Source: Burkholderiales bacterium UBA4657 (GTDB taxonomy: Bacteria > Pseudomonadota > Gammaproteobacteria > Burkholderiales > Burkholderiaceae_E). Taken from it: a DNA stretch of 64,000 bases. Under the pieces are notes generated by a model. That model was not told where the DNA came from and ran no database searches. It saw only the letters and a program-made list of their open reading frames with translations. Shown here piece by piece: positions 1 to 8,526 of this stretch; positions within the stretch are counted from its first letter, which is position 1, and each line of letters begins with the position of its first letter. The translations under genes and the position numbers were made by a program. The stretch is from the NCBI GenBank assembly GCA_002405475.1, contig DHLX01000026.1:1-64000 (forward strand), in the 5' to 3' direction.

Positions 1-1039
1 CGAGGTCGGCTATGTCGGGCGCGATGTCGATACCATCATCCGCGATCTGGTCGATGCGGCGATCAAACAAACCCGCGAAACAGCGATAAAGCGCGTGCGC
101 ACCCAGGCCGAAGATCGGGCTGAAGACCGCATTCTGGATGTTCTGCTACCGGGCAGTGAAGAGGGCAGCACCCGCCAGACTTTTCGCAAGCGTTTGCGCG
201 AAGGTCAACTGGACGATAAGGAAATCGAGATTGAGGTTCGTGAAGCGCAGGTGGAATTGCAAATGATGGCGCCACCGGGCATGGAAGAATTAACCCAGCA
301 AATCCAGGGCATGTTTGCCGGGCTCAATCAACAACGTAAAAAAACCCGGCAGCTCAAAATCAAGGAGGCCTTCAAACTCCTGGTTGATGAAGAAGCTTCC
401 CGCCTGGTTAACGAAGAAGAAATCAAGACTCAGGCGCTACAGGCTGTTGAACAGAACGGCATCGTTTTTCTTGATGAAATTGATAAGGTAGCTACCCGCT
501 CCGATATGCACGGTGCTGATGTATCACGTCAGGGCGTACAGCGTGATCTCTTGCCACTGGTCGAAGGTACCACTGTCGGCACCAAATATGGTTCGGTCAA
601 GACCGATCACATTCTGTTCATTGCCTCTGGTGCATTTCACTTGAGCAAGCCTAGCGACCTGATACCCGAATTGCAGGGACGGTTCCCGATTCGGGTCGAA
701 ATGGACTCACTATCGGTGAGTGATTTTGAGGCTATCCTGACACAAACTGACGCCTCTCTGGTCAAACAATACCAAGCCCTGCTGCAGACCGAAGAAGTTG
801 CGATCGAATTCAGTGTCGATGGCATACGGCGTCTGGCAGAGATTGCATTTCAGGTTAATGAAAAGACAGAAAACATCGGCGCCAGGCGCTTGCATACCGT
901 CATGGAAAAACTGCTTGAAGACATCAGTTTCAGTGCAGAAAAACATACTGGACAGACCGTGCGTATCGATGCCGCCAGTGTCGACAGCAAATTAGGCAAA
1001 CTGGCAGTGAATGAAGATCTCAGTCGGTATGTGCTCTAG
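1..1039 (+). CDS. hslU: ATP-dependent protease ATPase subunit HslU (5' truncated by window edge)
   Basis: AAA+ unfoldase that feeds substrates into the HslV peptidase in the cytoplasm. The reading frame is open from base 2, so the gene starts before the window. The first codons read [16 protein letters not shown], a hallmark HslU segment. Also visible are the I-domain region, Walker [13 protein letters not shown], the pore-2/sensor region [14 protein letters not shown], the sensor II stretch [17 protein letters not shown], and the C-terminal LSRYVL tail that in this family inserts into HslV. Walker A is outside the window. hslV is expected just upstream, outside the window. The 3' end overlaps the next gene by 29 bases. 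Confidence 0.97.
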   Translation, partial: EVGYVGRDVDTIIRDLVDAAIKQTRETAIKRVRTQAEDRAEDRILDVLLPGSEEGSTRQTFRKRLREGQLDDKEIEIEVREAQVELQMMAPPGMEELTQQIQGMFAGLNQQRKKTRQLKIKEAFKLLVDEEASRLVNEEEIKTQALQAVEQNGIVFLDEIDKVATRSDMHGADVSRQGVQRDLLPLVEGTTVGTKYGSVKTDHILFIASGAFHLSKPSDLIPELQGRFPIRVEMDSLSVSDFEAILTQTDASLVKQYQALLQTEEVAIEFSVDGIRRLAEIAFQVNEKTENIGARRLHTVMEKLLEDISFSAEKHTGQTVRIDAASVDSKLGKLAVNEDLSRYVL

Positions 1040-1607
1040 TCCGATCACTGCTGAAAGCTGGCATATTCCACTCAGCGTCCAAGATTGGACACTGGGAATG
1101 GCTTACGCCCATCTGCAACAAATCGGCCTGCGTCAGGAACAAATTCCTTTCATCGTACAACTGATTGAAAACCCACGCTTTGAACTACCGGGTATTGAAA
1201 TTTTTCCGGGGGCGACTGACCTGCCAACGCATGATTGCATACACATCCTGCTCGGGCGTGGACTTGCTTCAATCGATGAGGCCTTTGTTTTGGGCTACAC
1301 CATGGGCAGCACCAACCGCTTGAATGCTACGGAAGAGGCGCTCTATACATTTTTTGCCAGAAATTTTTACCCTGAGGGCTATAAGTTTGGCGACGATGAA
1401 GTGCGAGTCTTTCGTGATGCGGTGCGGCTGGCCTATATCACCGGGGGTGCTTCTCTGGCCGAAGTCGACTATCGGCAGTACTACGATAAAACACTAAAAG
1501 AACTGCGCCAGCAACTCGGTATTGATGAAGGCTTACTGCGCGCCTACTACTCGCTTGAGAAAAAGCGCTTTCCAACTCATGCCGCCAGCCAGCGCCTGCT
1601 TGCCTGA
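1011..1607 (+). CDS. Coq4-like HDxxH protein, possible ubiquinone-biosynthesis factor
   Basis: A 198-residue soluble protein. Residues 74-90 read HDCIH followed by eleven residues and Glu, which is the HDxxH-x11-E metal-binding pattern of the Coq4 family. Coq4 takes part in ubiquinone ring modification and complex assembly in eukaryotes and some bacteria. The rest is helix-rich, without signal peptide or membrane segment. It starts inside the 3' end of hslU (ATG at 1011, alternative in-frame ATG at 1029), so the two are probably translationally coupled. The family call rests on the motif and overall size. The function in this organism is inferred, and other HDxxH-type helical proteins are possible. 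Confidence 0.6.
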   Translation: MKISVGMCSSPITAESWHIPLSVQDWTLGMAYAHLQQIGLRQEQIPFIVQLIENPRFELPGIEIFPGATDLPTHDCIHILLGRGLASIDEAFVLGYTMGSTNRLNATEEALYTFFARNFYPEGYKFGDDEVRVFRDAVRLAYITGGASLAEVDYRQYYDKTLKELRQQLGIDEGLLRAYYSLEKKRFPTHAASQRLLA

Positions 1608-1633
1608 CTGCTGACGAATCGTAGTCGAGGTAC

Positions 1634-1666
1634 GTCCAGCCTTACCCGACTAGGCTAAGGCTGGAC
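1634..1666. terminator. Perfect 11-bp inverted repeat between convergent genes
   Basis: GTCCAGCCTTA (1634-1644) and TAAGGCTGGAC (1656-1666) are perfectly complementary around an 11-base loop. The element lies between the convergent ends of the Coq4-like gene and lpdA, where a bidirectional terminator would be expected. Neither side has a clear U-tract, so an intrinsic terminator is only a guess. It may be a 3'-end stabilising hairpin. Confidence 0.45.
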
Positions 1667-1675
1667 ATCATGCAT

Positions 1676-3469
1676 CTATCGCTTTTTCATAGGTGGCAAA
1701 TCGGTACAAACACCTTCATATACTTCAGCCGCCATACCGATTGATTCACCCAAGGTGGGGTGTGGATGTATCGTCTTGGCAATGTCAGTCGGATCAGCGC
1801 CCATTTCTATCGCCAGCGCCAATTCACCAATAATGTCGCCGACATGAGTGCCGACCATACCGCCACCAATAATGCGGTGCGTCTCTTCGTCAAAAATGAC
1901 TTTGGTAAAGCCTTCGTCGCGACCATTGGCAATAGCACGCCCGGAAGCCGCCCAGGGAAATTTACCCACACCATATTTGATGCCTTGCTTTTTGCACTCG
2001 TCTTCGGTCATGCCGACCCAGGCCACTTCGGGGTCGGTGTAGGCGACAGAGGGGATGACGCGCGCATCAAAGTAGGCTTTATGCCCAGCCGCTGCTTCCG
2101 CGGCCACGTGCGCCTCGTGTACGGCCTTGTGCGCCAGCATGGGCTGGCCAACAATATCGCCTATGGCAAATATGTTAGGCACATTGGTACGCATTTGCTT
2201 ATCGACTTCGATAAAGCCACGATCTGTCACCACGACACCGGCTTTGTCAGCGGCAATTTTTTTGCCATTTGGGCTGCGACCGACTGAGACCAATACCATG
2301 TCGTACAGTTGCGGTTCTGCTGGCGCTTGTTCGCCTTCAAACCTGACCAGAATACCTTCAGGCTTGGCTTCAACGGCCACGGTTTTGGTTTTGAGCATGA
2401 CTTTGTCGAAGCGCTTGGCGTTATAGGTTTGCCACACCTTGACCAGATCGCGGTCAGCTCCCGCCATGAGGCCGTCGAGCATTTCTACGACCTCAATACG
2501 CGCGCCCAGCGTGGAATAGACCGTTGCCATTTCCAGGCCGATAATGCCGCCACCAATCACCAACAAACGCTTCGGCACCTGGCGCAATTCAAGGGCACCC
2601 GTGCTATCAATAATGCGCGGGTCTTGTGGCACGAAAGGTAAATTTACTACCGCAGAACCTGCGGCAATAATCGCTTTCTGGAAGCGAATCACTTTTTTAG
2701 TCCCTGATTTTTCCTGTCCCTCGCCTTGTGTCAGTTCGACTTGCAAATGATGCGCATCAAGAAAACTTCCGACACCACGAACCGTGGTCACCTTACGTGC
2801 CTTGGCCATACCGGCCAAGCCGCCGGTGAGCTTGCCTACAACCTTGGCTTTATGTGCGCGCAATTTTTCCAGGTTGAGTTTAGGCGCACCAAACTCGACC
2901 CCCAGGTCGGCAAAGTGTGCAGCCTCATCCATGACCGCCGCCACATGCAACAGCGCTTTCGACGGAATACAACCCACGTTCAAACAGACGCCACCCAGGG
3001 TCGCATAGCGTTCGACCAGAATGGTATTCATGCCCAGGTCGGCAGAACGAAACGCTGCCGAGTAGCCACCTGGCCCCGCCCCTAAAACCAGCATTTCGCA
3101 TTCATGATCAACCGCACCGGCATAACTGCCAGCCTGAGGCGCAGGTACGTTTGATGCCGCGGCTACAGTCGTCGGCGCTACGGCAGCCGGTGCAGCCGAT
3201 ACTGGAGCCGGCGTAGCGACAGTGCTAGTCGTGCTAGCTTCGAGCAACAATATCGTCACCCCTTCACTCACCTTGCTGCCGACACTGACTTTCAATTCCT
3301 TGACTACGCCTTCATGGGAAGAGGGTATTTCCATCGAGGCTTTGTCGGATTCGACCGTGATCAGGCTTTGTTCTTTCTTGATCACATCACCTGGCTTGAC
3401 CAGGACTTCAATAATGTCGATGTCCTTGAAATCGCCAATGTCTGGCACTTTGACTTCTATGAGGCTCAT
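1676..3469 (-). CDS. lpdA: Dihydrolipoyl dehydrogenase with N-terminal lipoyl domain (E3 of pyruvate dehydrogenase)
   Basis: Flavoprotein disulfide reductase that reoxidises dihydrolipoamide in the pyruvate dehydrogenase complex and makes NADH. Length is 597 residues. Residues 1-80 are a biotinyl/lipoyl domain with the lipoylation site ESDKAS (Lys43). An Ala/Pro/Thr linker follows to about 115. The FAD motif is VLGAGPGGYSAAF, and the redox disulfide is GGVCLNVGCIPSK (Cys162, Cys167). A second GxGxxG (VIGGGIIGLE) binds NAD, and the C-terminus carries the catalytic HPHPT. GAGGAG precedes the ATG. The start overlaps the stop of the peptidase gene by 4 bases. A second lpd lies in the odh operon at 23086-24513. 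Confidence 0.95.
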   Translation of the reverse strand: MSLIEVKVPDIGDFKDIDIIEVLVKPGDVIKKEQSLITVESDKASMEIPSSHEGVVKELKVSVGSKVSEGVTILLLEASTTSTVATPAPVSAAPAAVAPTTVAAASNVPAPQAGSYAGAVDHECEMLVLGAGPGGYSAAFRSADLGMNTILVERYATLGGVCLNVGCIPSKALLHVAAVMDEAAHFADLGVEFGAPKLNLEKLRAHKAKVVGKLTGGLAGMAKARKVTTVRGVGSFLDAHHLQVELTQGEGQEKSGTKKVIRFQKAIIAAGSAVVNLPFVPQDPRIIDSTGALELRQVPKRLLVIGGGIIGLEMATVYSTLGARIEVVEMLDGLMAGADRDLVKVWQTYNAKRFDKVMLKTKTVAVEAKPEGILVRFEGEQAPAEPQLYDMVLVSVGRSPNGKKIAADKAGVVVTDRGFIEVDKQMRTNVPNIFAIGDIVGQPMLAHKAVHEAHVAAEAAAGHKAYFDARVIPSVAYTDPEVAWVGMTEDECKKQGIKYGVGKFPWAASGRAIANGRDEGFTKVIFDEETHRIIGGGMVGTHVGDIIGELALAIEMGADPTDIAKTIHPHPTLGESIGMAAEVYEGVCTDLPPMKKR

Positions 3470-4056
3470 GTGCGCTCCTCTGATTTTTTAGGTTTGAGTT
3501 TGACCGTCACGACACGTACCGGCCCACTACTGGATTTGTCGAATTCAATACCTGCTTCAACGCCTATTTGCGCCAGGGCTGCTGCGTTTTTGGTTTTGTC
3601 ATAGGCGGCATACAGGGCACCCAAGGCAAAATTGCGGCCAGAGCCTATGCCCCAGAAACGCTCAAAGCAGAATACTTCGCGATAGCTATAAACACCATAA
3701 ATGCCACTAGGGTTAGCAATCAGGCAGGTCATCTGACTGGATTCATAAGGATCATCCTCTTCCTCTTTGGTATTGAGGAAGAATTTCTCTTTGAGAATCG
3801 GATGAATTTTTTGAAAAGTCGTGAAAACTTCGTCGCGCGACCCGAGTTTGCAATCGTCGCCTAGTTCACGCAAGGCACGTTCCAGCACCGCGAAATGCGC
3901 GGTGCTGCCAGCCAGACCAAGATAAGAACCATTCACCTCAATAATCTTGTTATTGGTCTCATAACCATGCGCCAATCGCGTATCACCAAAGGTGACCAGA
4001 GAATCCGACGCAATTGCCACCTGATCACCTCTTTTGACTACCACCACCGTGGTCAT
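3466..4056 (-). CDS. Proteasome/HslV-like Ntn-hydrolase (betaproteobacterial proteasome homologue, BPH type)
   Basis: A 196-residue protein starting MTTVVVV, so that Thr2 would become the N-terminal nucleophile after Met removal. It keeps SD at 17-18 (catalytic Asp17 equivalent), Lys37 in NNKI (Lys33 equivalent), the GLAGSTA core strand, and GIGSG at 136-140 carrying the conserved Ser. The fold pattern matches HslV, but the protein is longer and has an acidic insert at about 94-108. This fits the BPH family, known in betaproteobacteria as a self-compartmentalising double-ring relative of HslV. It sits between aceF and lpdA and overlaps each by 4 bases (ATGA), so it is translated as part of the pyruvate dehydrogenase operon. 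No dedicated unfoldase gene is adjacent. Substrates are unknown. Confidence 0.85.
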   Translation of the reverse strand: MTTVVVVKRGDQVAIASDSLVTFGDTRLAHGYETNNKIIEVNGSYLGLAGSTAHFAVLERALRELGDDCKLGSRDEVFTTFQKIHPILKEKFFLNTKEEEDDPYESSQMTCLIANPSGIYGVYSYREVFCFERFWGIGSGRNFALGALYAAYDKTKNAAALAQIGVEAGIEFDKSSSGPVRVVTVKLKPKKSEERT

Positions 4057-5696
4057 ATCAGCACTTTGCGCATGTCTGACAGCACGTCGGCCACATAGGT
4101 AGTGAATTTGGCCGCCATGGCACCGTCAATGACCCGATGGTCGTAGCTCATGGACATGGGCAACATCAGACGCGGCACAAATTGCTTACCATCCCACTTG
4201 GGTTTCATTTCTGATTTACTCAAACCCATAATGGCCACTTCGGGGGCATTAATAATGGGAGTAAAGGCCGTGCCCCCCACGCCGCCCAGGGACGAAATAG
4301 TAAAGGTCGCGCCCGACATATCGGCCGGAGACAACTTGCCATCGCGCGCTTTCTTCGCCAGCTCTGAAGTTTCAGCCGCAATTTGTGCAATGCCCTTCTT
4401 GTCGCAATCTTTCACGACTGGTACCACCAAACCATTCGGTGTATCAGCAGCAAAGCCGAGGTGATAGTACTGCTTGAGAATCAGGTTTTCACCCTTTTCA
4501 TCTAGCGAGCTGTTGAAGGCCGGGAATTTTTTCAGGGCAGCGACACTGGCTTTCATAACGAACGCCAGCATGGTCACTTTCACGCCCTGCTTCTCCAGAG
4601 CGGCATTGGTATCCTTGCGGAATTGCTCGAGGTCGGTAATATCCGCTTCATCAAACTGGGTGACATGCGGAATCATGACCCAGTTACGATGCAGATTTGG
4701 GCCAGACAATTTTTTAATACGCGACAAAGGCTCGGTCGTCGTCGAACCAAATTTGCTGAAATCCAGTGAAGGCCAGGGCAAAACGCTCAGCCCAGAACCG
4801 CCAGTAGCAGCTTTGCTGGCAGCAGGTGCAGCCTGCGCACCCGACATGACCCCTTTGACAAAACTTTGTATATCCAGCTGGGTAATGCGCCCTTTCGGAC
4901 CAGTGCCCGTCACACGCGTCACATCAACACCCAGCTCGCGGGCAAATTTACGCACCGAGGGCGAGGCATGGGCTTTTTTGCCCAGCGGCGCAGTATCTTC
5001 CACCACCGGCGCAGCCTTGGCTGCACCAGGAACAGGAGCCGGCACTGGCGCTGCCGTCACCGGTGCAGAAGCTGCTGCCGTAGAGGCCGGGGCTGCTGTT
5101 GCGGATGCCGGCGTCGTAGCAGCACCTTCCAGCAGCGCGACCACATCACCTTTATTAACCTTGTCACCGAGTTTGATGCGCAACTCCTTGATCACCCCCG
5201 AAGAGGAGGAAGGAATTTCCATCGAGGCCTTGTCAGACTCGACCGTGACCAGACTTTGCTCAGCCTTGATACTGTCACCCACCTTGACCAGAACTTCGAT
5301 GACCTCAACATCCTTGAAGTCACCAATGTCGGGCACGCGAACCTCAACCGGACCAGCGCTTGAGACGGGCGCGGCCGCCGCCGGTGCCGAACTGGCTACC
5401 GGGGAAGGTGCAGGTGCAGACGTTGCCGCAGGCGCTGCTGCAGGTACTGCGGGTGCAGCCCCCGCTTCCAGCAACAGAACGATACTGCCTTCGGCAACCT
5501 TGTCTCCGATTTTGATCTTGACCTCTTTCACCACGCCTGCGGTACTAGAGGGAATTTCCATCGAGGCTTTGTCGGATTCGACCGTAATCAAACTTTGTTC
5601 AGGCTTGATCGTATCACCCGCCTTGACGAGCACTTCGATTACCTCGACTTCCTTGAAGTCCCCAATGTCGGGAACCTTGACTTCTACCAGACTCAT
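4053..5696 (-). CDS. aceF: Dihydrolipoyllysine-residue acetyltransferase (E2 of pyruvate dehydrogenase)
   Basis: Core of the pyruvate dehydrogenase complex; transfers acetyl groups from lipoamide to CoA. The 547 residues hold two lipoyl domains (Lys43 and Lys156, each in ESDKAS), separated by Ala/Pro-rich linkers. A peripheral subunit-binding domain follows (ASPSVRKFAREL, about 245-280), then the catalytic domain with SYDHRVIDG (His520, Asp524). The second gene of the operon, it starts 26 bases after aceE. Its stop overlaps the next ATG by 4 bases. Confidence 0.96.
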   Translation of the reverse strand: MSLVEVKVPDIGDFKEVEVIEVLVKAGDTIKPEQSLITVESDKASMEIPSSTAGVVKEVKIKIGDKVAEGSIVLLLEAGAAPAVPAAAPAATSAPAPSPVASSAPAAAAPVSSAGPVEVRVPDIGDFKDVEVIEVLVKVGDSIKAEQSLVTVESDKASMEIPSSSSGVIKELRIKLGDKVNKGDVVALLEGAATTPASATAAPASTAAASAPVTAAPVPAPVPGAAKAAPVVEDTAPLGKKAHASPSVRKFARELGVDVTRVTGTGPKGRITQLDIQSFVKGVMSGAQAAPAASKAATGGSGLSVLPWPSLDFSKFGSTTTEPLSRIKKLSGPNLHRNWVMIPHVTQFDEADITDLEQFRKDTNAALEKQGVKVTMLAFVMKASVAALKKFPAFNSSLDEKGENLILKQYYHLGFAADTPNGLVVPVVKDCDKKGIAQIAAETSELAKKARDGKLSPADMSGATFTISSLGGVGGTAFTPIINAPEVAIMGLSKSEMKPKWDGKQFVPRLMLPMSMSYDHRVIDGAMAAKFTTYVADVLSDMRKVLI

Positions 5697-5722
5697 GTTG
5701 TCGTGTCTCCGTAAGGCTGCGA

Positions 5723-8428
5723 TCAGGCCGTGATCGGGTTTTGTTTATCGGGGTTGAGGCCATACTTCTTGATCGCCTCGGCGACCTTGGCTGCTTCTAT
5801 CTGCTTTTCATCGGCCAGCGATTTGAGTGCTGCCACGACGATGAAGTGACGATCGACCTCGAAATGGTTGCGCAATTTATAGCGGAAGTCGCTGCGGCCA
5901 AAGCCGTCGGTACCCAGTACTTTGAAAGTGCGCCCCTTGGGCATATAAGGGCGAACCTGGTCAGAGAACAGGCGCATGTAGTCAGTGCTGGAAATAATCG
6001 GGCCGACACTGCTTTCCAGTTGTGCCGTTACGTAAGGCACCTTGGCTTTTTCGGTCGGGTGCAACATATTCCAGCGTTCGGCGTCATAGCCATCGCGCGC
6101 CAGTTCGGTATAGCTGGTCACACTCCAGACATCCGCCGCAATACCCCAGTCTTTGGCGAGCAATTCCTGTGCTGCCAGCGATTCACGCAAAATAGTACCG
6201 GAGCCCAATAACTGTACACGGGTCTTGAGTTTGGCTTCGCCCTCTTTAAGCTTGTACATGCCCTTGATGATGCCGTCTTCGGTACCGGGTTTCAGACCCG
6301 GCTGGGCATAGTTTTCGTTCATCACGCTCAGGTAATAAAACACGTTGTCCTGTTTTTCCACTATGCGCTTCAAGCCATGCTGAATAATGACGGCCAGCTC
6401 GTGCGCGAACGTCGGGTCGTAACTAATGCAGTTCGGTATGGTCGCACTCATCAGATGCGAATGTCCGTCTTCGTGCTGCAAACCCTCACCATTCAATGTG
6501 GTGCGGCCGGAAGTACCGCCGAGCAGGAAACCACGCGCCTGCATATCGCCTGCGGCCCAGGCCAGGTCACCAATACGTTGAAAGCCGAACATCGAGTAAT
6601 AAATATAAAACGGCAGCATGACACGATCATTGGTCGCGTACGAAGTCGCCGCCGCGATCCAGTCACTCATGGCACCGGCTTCGTTGATACCCTCTTCCAG
6701 AATCTGACCGGCCTTGTCCTCGCGGTAATACATCACCTGATCTTTATCGACCGGCTCGTATTTCTGCCCTTCCGGGGCATAAATGCCTAATTGACGGAAC
6801 ATACCTTCCATACCAAAGGTGCGCGCCTCATCGGGCACGATGGGAACAATGCGCGGCCCCAGTTCCTTGTCTCGGGTCAGTGCCGTCAAGATACGCACAA
6901 ACGCCTGAGTGGTCGAAATTTCACGACCTTCTGCGGTCGGGTCGAGGACTGCCTGAAAGGTGGAGAGCTCAGGCACTTTGAATTGCTCACTCGACTTTGG
7001 ACGACGTGCCGGCAAGTAACCACCCAGCGCCTGGCGACGCTCATGCAGGTACTTCATTTCGGGGGCATCGTCAGCCGGTTTGACAAACGGCAGCTCGTCG
7101 AGTTTGTCGTCGGAAACGGGAATGCCAAAACGATCGCGGAACTGGCGAATACTGTCAGCGTCGAGTTTTTTCTGTTGGTGAGTGGTGTTCTTGCCCTCGC
7201 CGATCTTGCCCATGCCGAAACCCTTGACGGTCTTGGCCAGAATCAGGGTTGGTTTGCCACCGTTGTCGTTGACCGCCGCATGGTAGGCCGCATAGACCTT
7301 ATACGGGTCATGACCACCACGGTTCAAACGCCAGATGTCTTCGTCGGTCATACGCGACACCATCTCGAGCAATTTCGGATGTTTGCCGAAGAAATGTTTG
7401 CGCACGAAAGCGCCGTCGTTGGCGCGATAGTTCTGATATTCACCATCGACGGTTTCCATCATGATACGTTGCAGAATGCCTTCGGTATCTTTAGCCAGCA
7501 GCGGATCCCAATAAGAACCCCAAATGACTTTCAGCACATTCCAGCCGGTACCACGGAAATCCGCTTCCAGTTCCTGAATGATTTTGCCGTTGCCGCGTAC
7601 CGGGCCATCGAGTCGCTGCAGATTACAGTTGATGACGAACACCAGGTTGTCGAGTTTTTCACGTGCCGCCAGACTAATGGCACCCAGTGATTCCGGCTCG
7701 TCCATTTCGCCGTCACCGCAAAAGACCCAGACCTTACGTTTGCTGGTATCGGCGATACCACGAGCATGCAGATATTTCAGGAAACGTGCCTGATAAATGC
7801 CCATCAAGGGCCCGAGTCCCATCGATACCGTCGGGAATTGCCAGAATTCAGGCATCAGCTTCGGATGTGGATAAGAGCTCAGACCCTTGCCATCAACTTC
7901 CTGACGGAAATTGATAAGTTGATCTTCGCTAATGCGACCTTCCAGGAAGGCGCGGGCGTAGATACCCGGCGATGAATGTCCCTGGAAATAAACCAGATCC
8001 GAACCATCAGGATGATCCGGCCCCTTCCAGAAATGATTAAAACCTATACCCAGCATAGTCGCGACCGAAGCGAACGATGCAATATGGCCACCCAGGCCAC
8101 CACCATCGGGCGGGTCGGCGCGGTTGGCGCGCACCACCATCGCCATGGCGTTCCAGCGCATCCATGAGCGCAGACGCTCTTCCAATTCTAGGTTACCGGG
8201 AAACTTGGCTTCCAGATGCGGGGGAATGGTGTTGACATACGCCGTATTGGCGGTAAAAGGAATATGCGCACCAGAACGGCGCGCCTTGTCCACCAGACGT
8301 TCTAGCAGATAGTGAGCACGCTCTGGCCCCTCACTGGCCATAACGCCTTCCAGCGCGTCCAGCCATTCCTGGGTTTCTTGAGAATCAGGGTCATTAGCAG
8401 CGTGAAAATGCTCGGGTACAGCGGACAT
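5723..8428 (-). CDS. aceE: Pyruvate dehydrogenase E1 component, homodimeric type
   Basis: Thiamine-diphosphate enzyme that decarboxylates pyruvate and acetylates the E2 lipoyl groups. At 901 residues it has the usual length of the homodimeric E1. Visible are GHSSPGIYARAFLEGR, the ThDP motif starting CGDGEMDEPES (about 237-247) and ending near NLQRLDGPVRG, and the E1 transketolase-like second half (AGAMSDWIAAATSYA). The ribosome site AAGGAG lies 6 bases before the ATG. It is the first gene of aceE-aceF-peptidase-lpdA. An inverted repeat at 8458-8488 sits in the leader/promoter region. Confidence 0.98.
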   Translation of the reverse strand: MSAVPEHFHAANDPDSQETQEWLDALEGVMASEGPERAHYLLERLVDKARRSGAHIPFTANTAYVNTIPPHLEAKFPGNLELEERLRSWMRWNAMAMVVRANRADPPDGGGLGGHIASFASVATMLGIGFNHFWKGPDHPDGSDLVYFQGHSSPGIYARAFLEGRISEDQLINFRQEVDGKGLSSYPHPKLMPEFWQFPTVSMGLGPLMGIYQARFLKYLHARGIADTSKRKVWVFCGDGEMDEPESLGAISLAAREKLDNLVFVINCNLQRLDGPVRGNGKIIQELEADFRGTGWNVLKVIWGSYWDPLLAKDTEGILQRIMMETVDGEYQNYRANDGAFVRKHFFGKHPKLLEMVSRMTDEDIWRLNRGGHDPYKVYAAYHAAVNDNGGKPTLILAKTVKGFGMGKIGEGKNTTHQQKKLDADSIRQFRDRFGIPVSDDKLDELPFVKPADDAPEMKYLHERRQALGGYLPARRPKSSEQFKVPELSTFQAVLDPTAEGREISTTQAFVRILTALTRDKELGPRIVPIVPDEARTFGMEGMFRQLGIYAPEGQKYEPVDKDQVMYYREDKAGQILEEGINEAGAMSDWIAAATSYATNDRVMLPFYIYYSMFGFQRIGDLAWAAGDMQARGFLLGGTSGRTTLNGEGLQHEDGHSHLMSATIPNCISYDPTFAHELAVIIQHGLKRIVEKQDNVFYYLSVMNENYAQPGLKPGTEDGIIKGMYKLKEGEAKLKTRVQLLGSGTILRESLAAQELLAKDWGIAADVWSVTSYTELARDGYDAERWNMLHPTEKAKVPYVTAQLESSVGPIISSTDYMRLFSDQVRPYMPKGRTFKVLGTDGFGRSDFRYKLRNHFEVDRHFIVVAALKSLADEKQIEAAKVAEAIKKYGLNPDKQNPITA

Positions 8429-8457
8429 GCGCGTCTCCTTGTTTGAACGAATAGACG

Positions 8458-8488
8458 AATTCTACGAAGCAGAAACTATCGTAGAATT
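8458..8488 (-). promoter_or_regulatory. Inverted repeat upstream of aceE, candidate operator or leader hairpin
   Basis: AATTCTACGA (8458-8467) and TCGTAGAATT (8479-8488) are perfect complements separated by 11 bases, with 21 bases from one arm to the other, about two helical turns. The pair lies 30-60 bases before the aceE ATG on the minus strand and downstream of the SBP gene stop. It could be the binding site of a PDH-operon regulator or an RNA hairpin. The A/T tract beside it (8487-8494) is a T-run only on the plus strand, where no gene would use it. Confidence 0.45.
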
Positions 8489-8526
8489 TTTTTTCACATT
8501 ATGGATTTATTTTTTACAATACGAAA

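Noticed and set aside
3300..5690. Repeated DNA segments around 3300-3440, 5150-5330 and 5500-5690
   Set aside because: They encode the three homologous lipoyl domains of lpdA and aceF. The similarity is at protein level and not evidence of a mobile repeat.
4474..5733. Long plus-strand open frame (about 419 codons) opposite aceF
   Set aside because: It is Ala/Ser/Thr-rich and antisense to the lipoyl domains and linkers of aceF, a well-supported gene. The openness follows from GC-rich codon bias, and no ribosome site or family match is seen.
8458..8494. Hairpin plus T-run read as an intrinsic terminator
   Set aside because: The T-run follows the stem only on the plus strand, while both neighbouring genes are on the minus strand. 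It is kept only as an operator or leader candidate.
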